Shown one piece after another: positions 31,501 through 42,200 of a stretch of 64,000 nucleotides of DNA (position 1 is its first letter; each line of letters opens with the position of its first letter). Under the pieces are notes generated by a model. It was not told the DNA's origin. It saw only the letters and a list, made by a program, of their open reading frames with translations, and did not search any database. Made by a program: the position numbers and the translations under genes. Source of the stretch: Lutjanus erythropterus (Eukaryota > Chordata > Actinopteri > Lutjaniformes > Lutjanidae); the NCBI GenBank assembly GCA_020091685.1, contig CM034607.1, forward strand, positions 745,176 through 809,175. The letters run 5' to 3'.

Positions 31501-34443
31501 AATTATTATGCAGGACCCTCAGGTATATAACAGCAGTGTTTTAATTTGTTACATGACTCTGTCTTCCTCACATCTGAACCAGCATCTCTCCACAAAAATG
31601 GTCTGCAAATATCTTGGTTTGTCATTTTACAATCTGGAAAAGTTGAATAGAGTTTATTTTTTAATTGTTTAATGTAGTTTATTTCATAATTAAGTCACAA
31701 AAAACTGCTAAAAGGTAAAATGTTGCCTTGAAGCAACACTGTACCATTATGGATAACTATTTTATTTTATTTATTTTTTTTTTCATAAGCAGTGAGCCAA
31801 AGATGTAGAAACACAACAACATGCTGTCTGACAGACACACACCACACACCAGGAAACTGAAAACAAGCATTTAAATGTAACACAAATTAGTTGTGGCCAA
31901 CTATTTTAAATTGAGGACAAAGAAATGTATCATTTTAGATTGTTTTGTTTACAGACCTTTGTATAATTTGTGATTTTAGTTAACAGGCAAATCTAATTTT
32001 GAGGACCTCAGAGTAGAGAAAGTCTTAGGGACCCCAGGTTGGGAACCAATGGTCTATATATTTGCTATTTTTTTTAAGTTGGTCTGACTGTGCTTGTGAC
32101 TTGTTTTTAGCACTGTTAAGCTACTGTATCATCTGTGAAAGTTAACATATCCTGCACAAATGTTACACATTAAAAGCCTTCCAGAGGCTTAAAGAGAATA
32201 ATCTCTCTGTTTCCTGTAGAACTGTGCAATATGGACAACATCAAATATCATGATAATGTGACCAAATATTACAAATATATTTTCCCAAAATTTGAAGGAT
32301 GACTAATGGTGATTTCACAAAATATAAACACAATGACATTTTTGATAAGTAATCATAAGTAATGTGAATATAATGACCAAGGTAAAGCAAAAATACTAGA
32401 ACAGCTGGAACAGTCTGGTAGGTTCAGAAAATGACACCACTTTGAGGTAATGCAGCCTTTGAAAAACAAGAAAACATAACACAATATAACAATATCCAAA
32501 AACCAAATCTAGTCTCATATCACAATAGTGATGTATTTCCTATCCCTATAGCCTTCCTGGGAGGCTTTTAATGTGAAACATCTGTAGGAAGTATTAAGTA
32601 TGATTGACAGTAGCTTAAAAGTGATTTGAAAAAAAACGGCACTCAGAGGTGACAGGAAATAATTTGTATAAATAAAATAAAAACAGTGTTTGCGTTAAAG
32701 ACATAAAGTGAGAGCAGCAGAGTGGTGAGTATGTTGTACTGATGGAAATTTTACTATCATACCACAATAAAGGGCATTTCCATCCCCACAATGTTTTTAC
32801 TTCCTCTTTATTAGTGAACAGCCTCAATTTAGCCATTATTTAAATACTGGCCTTTATTCTTGAATTCACTTTATTTTCATCTTTGTTAACATTATAAAAA
32901 TGTTTTAGAAACAGTGCTGAGAAATTTAGAATCAGTGGGGAAAGAGTGTGTGTGTTGGATCTGATGGATTTCCCAGACTTCATTCATCCTGCCTGAACTT
33001 GTGACTGACACATGTTGTTGATAGAGCTGAGGTGTTATTCTTCCCCTGCTGTAGTAGAGAGGATGAGTACTGATGCTGTGTTGGCCTTTAACCTCATTCA
33101 TCACCTCTCTGTGTGTTGTTGATGTCTCCCTCAGGAGTGCTCTATAACCAGTTCCTCTCCCAGGCTGACTTTGAGGTGCTGCGAGACAGAGCTCAGGTTG
33201 GACTTTGTTTCCTCTTTCAATTACTGAATAATGTTGTGTTGTTGATATTATAAATCAATATTCATGGATTTTACAATCAGTTTCCATAGTTTTCTGTCTC
33301 TGCATGTTTCACTGTCACTGATCTTTGCTGTTTTACACCCTGTTAATGCTCAAATTTCACACTTTATTCATGGATTTCTAAAGACCACAGCAGCAGTTGT
33401 CCATGTTTTTGCTAATTTACAGTTCTAAGTCACACATGAGCTACAAGGCCAAAAGTATAGTTATATACATATAGGTTAGGTTAGAATTTATTACATAGTA
33501 CAGGTGAAGATAGACAAGAAAAGAAAGAATGAGGGAAGGAGGACAACATGTAGGTCAGCCTCAGTTTGGAATCAAACCCGTGTTGCTGCTGAGGCAGATG
33601 CTCTCTCCAGTGATCTATTCGGACAGGGCAGTACTGGCCACCATTTCATGATTAACCCTATATATTCTTCATATGCTTTAATTTGCAGAGTTTGTTCTGC
33701 AGCTGAGAAAAAAAAAAACTTGAATTTTCTCTTTTTTTTGACATCTTATTCTCTTTTTGACAGTCACCTGCTCTGGGCTGTTTCTGTTGTCTTGTTTTAG
33801 CCTGGCCTGAGTTAGCGTTGACTACACCAGGATAAATTGTCTTAGTGGACCAGCTTAAGCCTTGAGTGGAAGTTGCCGTTAATTCAAGCCAGGCTTTTTC
33901 ACTTAAGCACAGATTTATTTATCAGTAATGGCCTTGATGGAACACCCTGCTGGTGCCCTTTATTCAAGCAATGCGTTTTGGCACAAGAGCCTGTATATAT
34001 TTTACAAGGTGGCTTTTTCTCATGTATTTGGAACCTCCAACCCGCCCTTACTCTGTAGCCATTTCTATCTTCTTCTTTTATACGTGTTGTTACTTTTTGC
34101 TGTCGTAATGATCCAGTATTTCCTGCAGGGATTAGTAAAGTCATCTGATGTACACCACATGTTGTTTGCCTCTACCTCCAGAAAATTACTCACTGCACCT
34201 CTGTGACCATTTAATGGCATAATTATTAACTGCAGTTCCTGTCAGATGACCTCTGTACCTCTTTAATGAAGTGCTGATAATGTCTGTTCCTCCAGTGGTC
34301 TGATGTGGTTTCATGTGGTTGTTGTGGTGCAGGGTCTGGGCTGTCTGGTGTGGCAGGATGTGGCTCACAGGGTGATGGTGGTGACGCCACAGGGACACAG
34401 CGAGGTCAAGAGGTTCTGGAAACGACAGAAGTCTCACACGTAA
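16559..34443 (+). CDS. gtf2h4: gtf2h4: TFIIH subunit p52 (Tfb2 homologue), complete, 13 coding exons
   Basis: Core TFIIH subunit that anchors and stimulates XPB and binds p8/GTF2H5, in RNA polymerase II initiation and nucleotide-excision repair. Coding exons: 16559-16674, 17262-17366, 21016-21147, 21536-21721, 23115-23223, 23935-24003, 24154-24237, 27641-27815, 29267-29397, 29911-29958, 30048-30126, 33135-33196, 34333-34443. All use GT-AG and the phases join to 468 residues (human 462). Diagnostic blocks include [76 protein letters not shown] and [17 protein letters not shown]. The C-terminal p8-binding domain ends [11 protein letters not shown]. The start ATG follows an acceptor at 16555 and gives [12 protein letters not shown], close to the human N terminus but shorter. 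Oddity: a run of 12 serines at residues 289-300. Confidence 0.97.
16761..17223 (+). mobile_element. MITE with long imperfect terminal inverted repeats in gtf2h4 intron
   Basis: The left end (CTTCAGTTTCCAGGTCCT ... TTTCATGGTAAAT) and right end (ATTTACCATGAAATGATGG ... CTTGAAATTGAAG) are inverted repeats of about 37 bp with several mismatches. The interior repeats AAATTACCCCCAAATT motifs in both orientations. No ORF of note. Confidence 0.75.
18290..18845 (+). mobile_element. Non-autonomous DNA transposon remnant (AGAGCTGA termini)
   Basis: Begins AGAGCTGAGTAATCATCGAT and ends ATGATAAGATTTTCAGCTCT, inverted 8-bp ends. Around 18540 TAGGGATGTAATGATAAATC resembles the end of a second, nested element. 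No target duplication is evident. In gtf2h4 intron 2. Confidence 0.55.
19985..20640 (-). mobile_element. 3' part of ORF2 of an L1/Tx1-type LINE
   Basis: On the minus strand, short frames encode [19 protein letters not shown], then [19 protein letters not shown] near 20370-20300, the C-terminal H-x-FW-CP motif of L1-clade ORF2 proteins. It ends AAAGLFGGE. Frameshifted and 5'-truncated. In gtf2h4 intron 2, antisense to the gene. Confidence 0.75.
21835..22165 (+). mobile_element. Copy of the GGAGAAGCAGCAGGAGTA dispersed family
   Basis: Starts near GATGGCGGTAAACACGCCCC and continues through TTGGAGAAGCAGCAGGAGTA, GACAGGGTCAGC, CATTTTCACCAC, AGACAGACTTTTCTGAC and CACAGAACACAGGAGTTGC. It is the most complete plus-strand copy in the window and serves as reference for 10705-10880 and 28215-28815. 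Unclassified, no ORF. Confidence 0.7.
22560..22835 (+). mobile_element. hAT-like element end
   Basis: The segment ending GAGGTGGTACACAGTGTAAA AAGTTTGAGAAACACTG resembles the right terminus of a common fish hAT family. The left boundary is not clear. In gtf2h4 intron 4. Confidence 0.45.
24875..25565 (+). mobile_element. DNA transposon with CAGTCCCT termini in gtf2h4 intron 7
   Basis: Starts CAGTCCCTTTGAGAAGTTGC and ends ATCCTGGAGGGACTG, inverted CAGTCCCT ends. The interior has repeated TTGCAACTTT/GTTGCAACAATCCC motifs. The flanking eight bases do not match, so the target duplication is decayed or absent. No intact ORF. Confidence 0.6.
26701..27345 (+). mobile_element. hAT-like element (CAGGGGTGTGCAGCC end)
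   Basis: Starts CAGGGGTGTGCAGCCTTTAC followed by AAAGAGCCATTTTAGGCC. Ends in GCTGCATGCAGCTCTGGAGC CACAG, the decayed inverse. Both ends are typical of a common fish hAT family. No transposase visible. Confidence 0.6.
27708..27738 (+). repeat. TCC trinucleotide repeat inside gtf2h4 coding exon 8
   Basis: Roughly eight TCC triplets, flanked by other serine codons, encode a 12-serine run in the linker before the conserved FIVVETNYR block. The corresponding human segment is short and has no such run, so this is an in-frame microsatellite expansion, probably length-variable. Confidence 0.85.
28215..28815. mobile_element. Cluster of three GGAGAAGCAGCAGGAGTA-family copies, two direct and one inverted
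   Basis: Plus-strand copies begin near 28225 and 28402 (both with TTTGGAGAAGCAGCAGGAGTA-like heads). A third, on the minus strand, runs from the junction near 28560 to 28815 and ends CTTCTCCAAACCTGGGGGCG TGTCAACCGCCATCTACTG. The opposing copies meet at AACACAGGAGTTGCTGCTCC. In gtf2h4 intron 8. Confidence 0.7.
30972..31431 (+). mobile_element. Short DNA transposon with CAGTGGTTCCCAA-type termini
   Basis: The left end CAGTGGTGCCCAACCT and right end AGTTTGGGAACCAGTG are inverse with a few mismatches, characteristic of hAT-like non-autonomous elements. Flanking octamers do not match. In gtf2h4 intron 11. Confidence 0.6.
31880..32055 (+). mobile_element. Second, partial copy of the preceding element
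   Basis: TTTAAATTGAGGACAAAGAA, GCAAATCTAATTTTGA and AGTCTTAGGGACC match positions 31250-31390 of the neighbouring element. It ends CCAGGTTGGGAACCAATGG, its diverged right terminus. Confidence 0.6.
32225..32560 (+). mobile_element. MITE related to the element at 39991-40264
   Basis: Shared interior: AAACACAATGACATTT, AGTAATGTGAATATAATGAC, AAAGCAAAAATACTAGAACA GCTGGAACAGTCTGGTAGG, and a CA/AT-rich right end. Termini not clearly defined. In gtf2h4 intron 11. Confidence 0.55.
33510..33625 (-). mobile_element. tRNA-derived SINE fragment (degraded)
   Basis: GGAATCAAACCCGT on the plus strand is the reverse complement of a tRNA B box (GGGTTTGATTCC), with GACAAGAAAAGAAAGAATGAGG upstream. The same layout is seen at 52675-52800 and 62385-62520. 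Minus orientation, in gtf2h4 intron 12. Confidence 0.5.
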
Positions 34444-34599
34444 CCAGAGGAAGAGAAACGAGGTGCAGTGATGTCACACCTGATGACAGTTGTTCCTGTG
34501 GTTGGCACAGATGTTCACTGCTGTCAGCACTGTAAGAAAGTGGAGATGATATAATTATTTTGTATGTTTCATAAAATGTTGACTTGACCATGTATTTGG

Positions 34600-34605
34600 A
34601 TTAAA
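34600..34605 (+). terminator. gtf2h4 polyadenylation signal ATTAAA
   Basis: ATTAAA lies about 157 bp after the stop codon, the common variant of the poly(A) signal. No AATAAA is nearer. The transposon-rich intergenic sequence begins soon after. Confidence 0.5.
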
Positions 34606-34995
34606 CGGTGATAGAAGAAAACATACACTGCTGCTCATTCCTCTGTCATTTTTCAGTAATTATTTACAAAAAGCTAGTGATGCAATATTGTTTATTGAAG
34701 TTTATAAACTTGTATTTGGATTATAATATTCTGCCCACATTTTTAAAGGAACGCTGTGGAGTTTGTGATCACTAGTATCACAATAGAACAACATGTTTTA
34801 TTTGGTTTAAGGGGGTTTCTGTTTTGTTAGTATCACATGGACAACAAAGAACACATTCCACGTTGGTTTCACACTCTTGTGCTAGTCAATAGTTGTTGGT
34901 GGTAAGTCACCAGGAAACTAAGCAATGCACCAACAAAGGCAGTGAAAAAGAAGAGTGGTAGCTAGTAAACATGGCTTTAAACAATGTAAGACATT

Positions 34996-35851
34996 CAGTC
35001 ATTCCCAAACACTGGGTTGTGACCCAAAGATGGGTTACAGAAGATTTTATTTGGGTCTCCAAATAAATAAAAGACTATGGAAGAAATTCTGTAAAATTTT
35101 ATATTTATATTAATTTTATAATGTTTCACTGATGAGAAGAAAAAATGAGAGCTTCTTAATTCTACCTAAATGCACTTATTTTGAATGCAATTATTTGAAT
35201 TTTGAGCCCAACTCAAACTTATAAGTTTCAAAAAAAGTTTTACAAACTACTGTTTTGTTGAGATAATTTACTTTTCTTCTTTAAATAAACTTGATTCTTT
35301 GAGCTTTAGAAATCCCCAAAAATCTATAAAAAAAACTGAGTAAACCTATTGAAGTGAAAGTGAATAATGTTTAATATTTTAATAATTTAAATTAAAATCA
35401 TTTAATTTTCAAACACCCAAATATTGACAAATCAGGTTCACAGCTCTCTGAATGATTTTTGACATACATTTTTTTTTAACTTTGAAGACTCAAGTGTATC
35501 TAAAAAAGAAAACTCAACTTTTGAAAATTTATTTCAAAGCTTAAGTAAGTTACCTTGAAATTTTGTCTCAACTGTTTTTTAGGTTTCTTTTCTTGTTGAG
35601 AGAAAGTAAAAACAATGACATGACCTGTTAACTCAGTTTAAGTGCATTTATTTCTCATTTCTAAAGTTTTTTAATGTATATGCTTGAATCCAGATAATAT
35701 AAGGTGCAGAAATAGCAGTAAAAGTGGTCAGACGCCTTCATTTATGCACAAATTAACTCTCACAGCATTTATTAATACAGCCTGTTGTGAAGTGAGTAGC
35801 AATGTTTTTTGTGAAAAGTGGGCCCCCAGAAACAAAGTGTGGGAAACACTG
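34996..35851 (+). mobile_element. hAT-like element with CAGT-TTCCCA termini, intergenic
   Basis: Starts CAGTCATTCCCAAACACTGG GTTGTGACCC and ends CAGAAACAAAGTGTGGGAAACACTG, inverted ends of a common fish hAT-like family. No ORF. A partial relative is at 40600-40955. Confidence 0.65.
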
Positions 35852-36863
35852 ATGTAGAATGTAAAATCTTTTCAAAAATCATTTTTTATTATATAAAAAT
35901 GTCTTATGAAGAAGCAAATGCAGGTTGCAGGTTGGTTTGACCTCAAGGATACATATAATGCCTTTTGTTGAGAAACACTGAATGTGAATATTAAGTTTGT
36001 TTTTCAGGAAAACACCATGGGGATCTTCATGGGATATCTGGAATATTGAAGCTTTTGTACAAACAGCCTGTTGCAGAAAGACTAAATGAGGGTTTCATTA
36101 ATTTTCAAGTGAAGCTAGGGGTGGGTCGCTTTACAGGAACACAGCAAAAAGTGCAGCTTTCTAACACAATAAAAGTTGGAGGCACCAATGAATTGAAATA
36201 TGGGCCTCTGCTGTGGTGGAGTTTTACTTTAATCTTCATTAGGGTCATCAGGTGGGCTCTGTTCTTTGCTGAATATCCAGTTGGACTATTTATCAACTTT
36301 GCACTAATGGAAAATACTGTTTTCCCACAATACCAGGCAACTGTCTGAAATCCAGATGTTGGGGATGAACAAGGAGGTGTACAGTGTTTCTTTTTTTTTT
36401 TTTTAAATCCCTCATTATGATCCATCCACATTATTCTTTAATTTAATGGGCTAATAAATAATATACCTCCTCATATTTACTTATATCCAGTCTGTGATTT
36501 GTTCATTTTTAACAGGGAGGATGGCCATAATCCTGACCTAATGATCATAGAAATTTTACAGTAAAACTACAGAATGCAGTGTCTGTGATCCTCTCACTGT
36601 TTCCTGACTATACCTTGCTGCTTGTCACTTTGATCATGAAGGTGACACTACTTTATATAGGCTATAGGCCACACTATAGTATAGAACTGAATATTTATAG
36701 TATATAGTTAAGGGAATATTACAGAGGCCAATCTAAACTGATAGAAGGGCGGGACAGAGAGAAAAAGGCACAACTAGAAATGCTTGTGCTATTTCAGCAC
36801 CACGGACAGCTCCATGGATTTATCAACACACAGCACAGTTGCACTACTGGCATTTCAGAGTCA

Positions 36864-38048
36864 GTGGTGGAAAGTAACTAAGTACATTTTGGAGATGTTT
36901 TTACTTTACTTGAGTAATTCCATTCTAGGCTACTTTACACTTCCACTCCCCTACATTTCAAAGGAATATATTGTACTTTTTATTCAACCACATTTAACTG
37001 ACACTTTTATTTACTTTTTATAGAAAAGAAAAATATATAACTACTAGTCAGCCCAGTAGTATACTAAGTATGAAATTGGCTCCACATACAATGTATATAT
37101 GTGTAATTTATTTTTATTTGTACTTTTGATACATTTAATATTGCATACTTTTACTTAAGCACCATTCACATGGGCGACTTTCATATTTACGTGAGAAATA
37201 ATTTAGCACGATATCTTTACCTGTAGTTATACGTGGCTATGACTTTTGTCAATTGTAATGTGCAATTACACACGCTCAGTAGGATTCTCTCTCTGCCTTT
37301 GGAAAAGGAGCAGGAACATTTCACCTCAGATAAAGTTTACTTTCTCAAGGTTATTGATTAAAAACATGAACAAACTATGCTAATATAAGTGTTGCTAGCA
37401 AGCATACAAGATGTTATAATGGCTGCAAGATTGGAACCACATTGCCCAATGTAAGTATCTTGTTTGTCTGTGTTGACATACTTATGTTATAAAATAAACA
37501 GATTTCACTAAATTAAAATGTAAAACTACTTGCAACTACTTTTAATTAAAAACAAAACAAAAACATAGTTACCACTAGAATAGTTACCTTATTTTCTGCA
37601 AAAATAAGAATTTATTTTTGCTTTAGAATGCATATCATGCCTGACATGAGGCAAAAACGAATTTGAACCATCATTTCTGTAACTTTATGAAATGCTACAG
37701 CAGTAATGTGATTACTTTGAGGTGTGCTTTTATTTTAGATACAGTGGGTTCATATGAAGGATTTTTTTCATTCTCACAATTGCCCCCACCAAAGTAGTGT
37801 GTATATATATGTATGTATGGGGCAATCGCATTCATGCTGACATATGTATATATACATAATGTCAGCATGGGTATGATTGCCCTGTCTCCCATACTTTGAT
37901 AATACACTGATAATACTCTGAGTGAGGTATTGAAGTAACATTTTGAATTCAGCACTTTACTTACTGACTCTGCTCACTTGTAATTAAGTATTTTAGTCTG
38001 TGTATCTACTTTTACTTGAGTAAAGGATCTGAGGACATCTTCCACCAC
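36864..38048 (+). mobile_element. Full-length GTGGTGGAA-family DNA transposon, intergenic
   Basis: Starts GTGGTGGAAAGTAACTAAGT and ends AGGATCTGAGGACATCTTCCACCAC, inverse of the family start. The interior is AT-rich with GTATATATATGTATG palindromic stretches near 37800-37860. No transposase. A shorter relative is in polr1h intron 1. Confidence 0.65.
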
Positions 38049-38091
38049 GGTTTATGTGATGTTATTCTCTCATCATCCACTTAGTACAAAC

Positions 38092-38871
38092 AAGGCTGAC
38101 TAAAGACATAGGCCATATAGGTGGTCGCCAGGGGCACAAACTTCAGATGCTCACCCTCAAAGGAAGAATCAAATAAAAATTTGCCATTGGGCACCCTTCC
38201 TCCCTCCATCCTCCTTTCTTCATTGTCAGCCTTGTGACTGACGTTAGCTATGGTTGGCTGCTGTGAAATTCTCCTGTGTTGTGACTGGCTATTCTAAAAC
38301 CCACCTGTGTTGTGATTGGCTGTTGTAAAACTTGTCTGTTTTGTGATTAGCTGTTGTAAAACCCCAGGTACTGTGATTGGCTGTTGTATAACCCCAGGTA
38401 CTGTGATTGGCTGTTGTAAAACCCTCTGGTGTGGTGATTGTTGTTGTAAATGCAACAACCCCCCTGTGATTGGATGTTGTAAAAACTCCCCTGTGCTGTG
38501 ATTGGCTGTTGTAAATTCCCCTGCGTTGTGGCTGGCACTTGTAAAACCCACCTGTGTTGTGATTGAGTAGTGTGAAATAACCTTGTGCTGTGACTGACTG
38601 TTGAAAAATCCCTGTGTTGGGATTGGCTCTTGTGAAACCCACCTGTCCTCTGCTTTGTGTTATGTTCATTTATTGTTGCTACCTCCTAATAAAGATGTAT
38701 AGTTTTGTCTCAAAACCATTGTGGTGACTCATGTTGGTTGTTCATACTTTTACTGCAGAATGAGTGGGTGGTGATGAGGCAGGCCTAGTGTGGTAGCGTG
38801 GTGGCGGTGGTGTTGGGGAGGCACCAAGACTTAAACTTGCCTAGGGCATCAAAATACCTAGAGCCAGCCTT
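38092..38871 (+). mobile_element. Probable DNA transposon with AAGGCTGrCT termini, carrying a minisatellite
   Basis: Left end AAGGCTGACTAAAGAC and right end CCTAGAGCCAGCCTT are imperfect inverses. Just inside the ends are GGGGCACAAA and TGCCTAGGGCATCAAAATAC, motifs common at ends of a fish repeat family. The tandem array at 38240-38650 fills the interior. Confidence 0.5.
38240..38650 (+). repeat. Minisatellite, about 39-bp unit, roughly 10 diverged copies
   Basis: Units follow the pattern TGTGTTGTGATTGGCTGTTG TAAAACCCC with variable length and spelling; the two best-matching neighbours (near 38360-38430) are almost identical. The unit is a multiple of three, which opens a 126-codon minus-strand frame with repeated TTANHSTWG. 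Confidence 0.9.
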
Positions 38872-39059
38872 GAGTGCAAAACATGGATTTTTACCTGTAT
38901 AACTCTGGCAACAGACTTCATTTATTATTGGATACTCTGCATGACATTAAGTACATAAAATACCATAATAAACAAATCACTAAATTTGTACAAAGATAAA
39001 AGGTAAGTCAGAGCAGTGAAGAGTGTTGCGGAGAGCCAGAGTCATGTGCAGTGCAAATG

Positions 39060-39259
39060 ACTGTAGCAGCCAGGCTAACGGTGCGCAGTGGCTAGCATTA
39101 GCCCGACAGTATAGTTTGCACTGCAGGCACAGCGTCACATTTGAACACTTGAGGTATTTAGTGTTTTTGAGTAGCAGTTTTCCGGTAGTGTAACCGCAGA
39201 GACCGGACTGTCCCGGGAGACTAACTGAATAAACCCGTAAGCCGAACGACAGGCCGCAC
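39060..39259 (+). promoter_or_regulatory. sh3bp5l 5' UTR and probable promoter
   Basis: Composition changes sharply from AT-rich repeats to CpG-containing sequence around 39.07 kb, and the CpG-rich stretch continues into the first coding exon. It looks like a small CpG island. No TATA box is evident and no upstream exon was found. Start sites are not determinable here. Confidence 0.45.
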
Positions 39260-42200
39260 ATGGAGCCGGGAACCTCGCGTGAAACACCGACCGACACGGG
39301 GTGCCTGAAACAGTGCGGTGTGCGGGAGGAGACCCCGGGGGAGGAGGCGAAAGGAGGAGAGGGGAACACCGGGATGCTGAAGCGGAGAGGAGTGGACGGA
39401 GACACCGCGGAGGAGGTGAAGGCGCAGGGTGAGGATGAGGAGGACGGTGAGGATGCTGGGAGGCAGGTGAAAGCCGAAGAGGAGGAAGATGATGCTGGCA
39501 AACACGAGGAGGAACTGGACCCCAGGATTCAGGCATGTTCCTACATCATTTTTATCACCAAGGCAGTCAAATAGATGAAGCCTTTTTGTAGTTTCTTATA
39601 TTTTTGACACAAATCGCTTCGTGTTGTTTATATTAGTATATATTTACTATGCAAAGCTGTAATAAACATGAAAATATCCATGGCACCAGTCTGCTCCTGC
39701 CACAGACTGGTACCTGACATGGGCAGCCTCAAGCCTGCATCTCTGAGCAGCAAATGTCCCCCTGCCCACTGAACACTGTATCATTGCTTTACTGTCTGCC
39801 TTTTTGTTCATGTTCTACTTTTAATACAGATTATATTTGCCCTGTGTTTGTAGGAGGAGCTGGAACATCTGAACCAGGCCAGTGATGAGATCAACAAGCT
39901 GGAGCTGCAGCTGGATGTGAGCACTCAGGATATTTGTGCACTGACCGATTGTTCACTTGTTCACTGTTATCACAGCCTCTGCTCAGGCCTGGGCAATAGG
40001 CTTCTAAATATTGCTTGATATTTTTAGGCTATGTTGCAATATACAAAATATAAACAGTGATATTTCTGATAAAAAATAATCAGTAATGTGGATATATTGA
40101 CTGAGTGGGTAAAGGCAAATAATAGAACAGCTACAAGAGTCTGGTATGTTCAAAAAGTGACTTTAATGTAATGAAACCGTTAAAACCAAGACAGTACTTA
40201 TGCCATACGCCCACACCTATATAGTGTCATGTCACAACACTGACATAATATCAATATATTGCCCGTACCTCAGGTTTCACACAGTGTCATGGCAAGGCTC
40301 ACTGAATGTGATTTGCATGTGTGCGCTCCCTGCAGGATGCCCGGTCCAGCTACAGGAGGATTCTCACTGATTCTGCCAGGAAGCTCAATGCTCAGGGCTC
40401 CCAGCTCGGTGCCTGCATTGAGAAAGCACGGCCCTACTATGAAGCCCGCAGATTGGCCAAAGAGGTACATGTCATAGCTGCACGAGTCTTAAGCGTATGT
40501 GCATGGATTAGTACGAGAGATCAGCTGGCAGTTTTATAGGTCCAACTAGTGTAAATGAGTGCAGTCTAGATAAGAGACTGGATTATGATCTACAGGCCAA
40601 ATGAATAAAAAAACTGCAGAAAGTATTCAGCAAATTTAAGATTTATATTTGCAGTACACCTCTTATATAGCATTTAAAATGTGTATATTGTTTTTCTGAC
40701 AAGAGGAAACATAAGAGCTTGTTAATTCTGCCTCCCTGCACTTATTTTATCTTATTGCTCAAGTAAGCCGTGAGAGAAAATATAAATAAGATTTCTCATT
40801 TATTAAGTGTTTAACGTTGTATAAGTTTTCAACAACAGGTGATGCAGAAATGGCAGTGAAAATAATCAGGAATGTTAATTTATGCACAAATGAGTTTGTA
40901 ATCTTTAAAAAGTGAGTCCCCAGAAAAAAAAAGAGTTTGGGAAACACTGGTCCTAGATGGTCCTAAAATAAATCCTCCTTTCATGAAGGTTCTAATGTTC
41001 AGTTCAACTGTTTTGAGCTGATGAATCAACCTGACAGTCATGCAGGACCCTGTAATTTGTGCTGCTGCTAAGTTGAATTGTGTTATATTCAGAGGTGTTT
41101 TTAGTGTTTTTTCTGGCATCATTAATACAAATGGGATGGACAGAATATTAGAAATAGGGGAGAACGGGGTAAGTGGGTTAAAATGAGAACCCCTTGTATC
41201 AGGCTAACTATATACAAAAGTAATCATGTGACCACAAGTTACTGGAGAAAAACAATGAAAAACTAAATTTTGTTATGCTAAGTAAATTCACCCTGATAGA
41301 GACATTTTTCCATGTTAATTTAAGTTAGATTAAACTGCAAAACAAAGTCATAAACTCAATAAATGTGGATCTGAGCCATTGTGTGAAACTGTTATGTTAA
41401 GATGGGTAAAAGTTGCCAGTGATGTTGGGGCGAGTTAAGTCAATGGCAGTGCAAAGGAAGAACAAATGAAGAAGTAGCTTTCTTGGATGATCTAAAAAGA
41501 GCAGCAAGGCAAGCGTCAGAGGGGACGTCCTTAAAATGCAGAATAGCATTTGAGATAGCTGCATGGAAGGCATTTCTGTTCTGTTCTGTTGAATGCTCAT
41601 TTTACCCCTGCCTGAAGTCGTGTCATTGCACCAACTTTTTGGGGCCATTGTTCTAAAGCCATAATAATAAGATAACTTGGCTCATTTTAAAGTAACTCAT
41701 GTGACCACATTCTCCCCTGCCTCTCACTATAACCCACTGGTTCCCAAATGGGGGACAAAGAGCCACTGCAGGCAGCGCGTGGAAGACCAGGGAAGAGACA
41801 AAGTTGAATGAATATGATCCATGTAGGGAAAATAAACAAAAGAGTTTGCTGATTCTATCCTGCTGACATTTATTTCACTAAAATTCAGTTTAGGATTTTT
41901 TTTTCATAGGGGGAGTGTCTTGTGTGTTGGATGATGCTATTGGGCAATGTCCTATGCAGTGTTAATGCAGTCAACAAAAACTATTGTGAAGAGTATTTGT
42001 TGATAACTTTTTTCACAAAGTTAATGAGACTAAAACAAAATAAAACGTGATCTTCAAAAAAAAAAAAAAAAGAGAAAAAAGATAATAATAATTTTTTGTG
42101 AATGAAATACTAGACAATAACATGACAGATGGATGAATGTACAGATTAGGGGTGCAATCAAAAAAAAAAAAATATTATTATTATATAATATACTACTAAT

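Noticed and set aside
36046..36348. 100-codon plus-strand ORF in the gtf2h4-sh3bp5l intergenic region
   Set aside because: No recognisable domain or exon signals, and AT-rich composition; probably chance or transposon-derived.
38289..38669. 126-codon ORF with repeated TANHSTWG on the minus strand
   Set aside because: Generated by a minisatellite whose period is a multiple of three; no start context, promoter or family match.
39135..39536. Pro/Ser-rich minus-strand ORFs of 94-173 codons opposite sh3bp5l exon 1
   Set aside because: Antisense shadows of the CpG-rich, acidic-codon exon; no recognisable domain.
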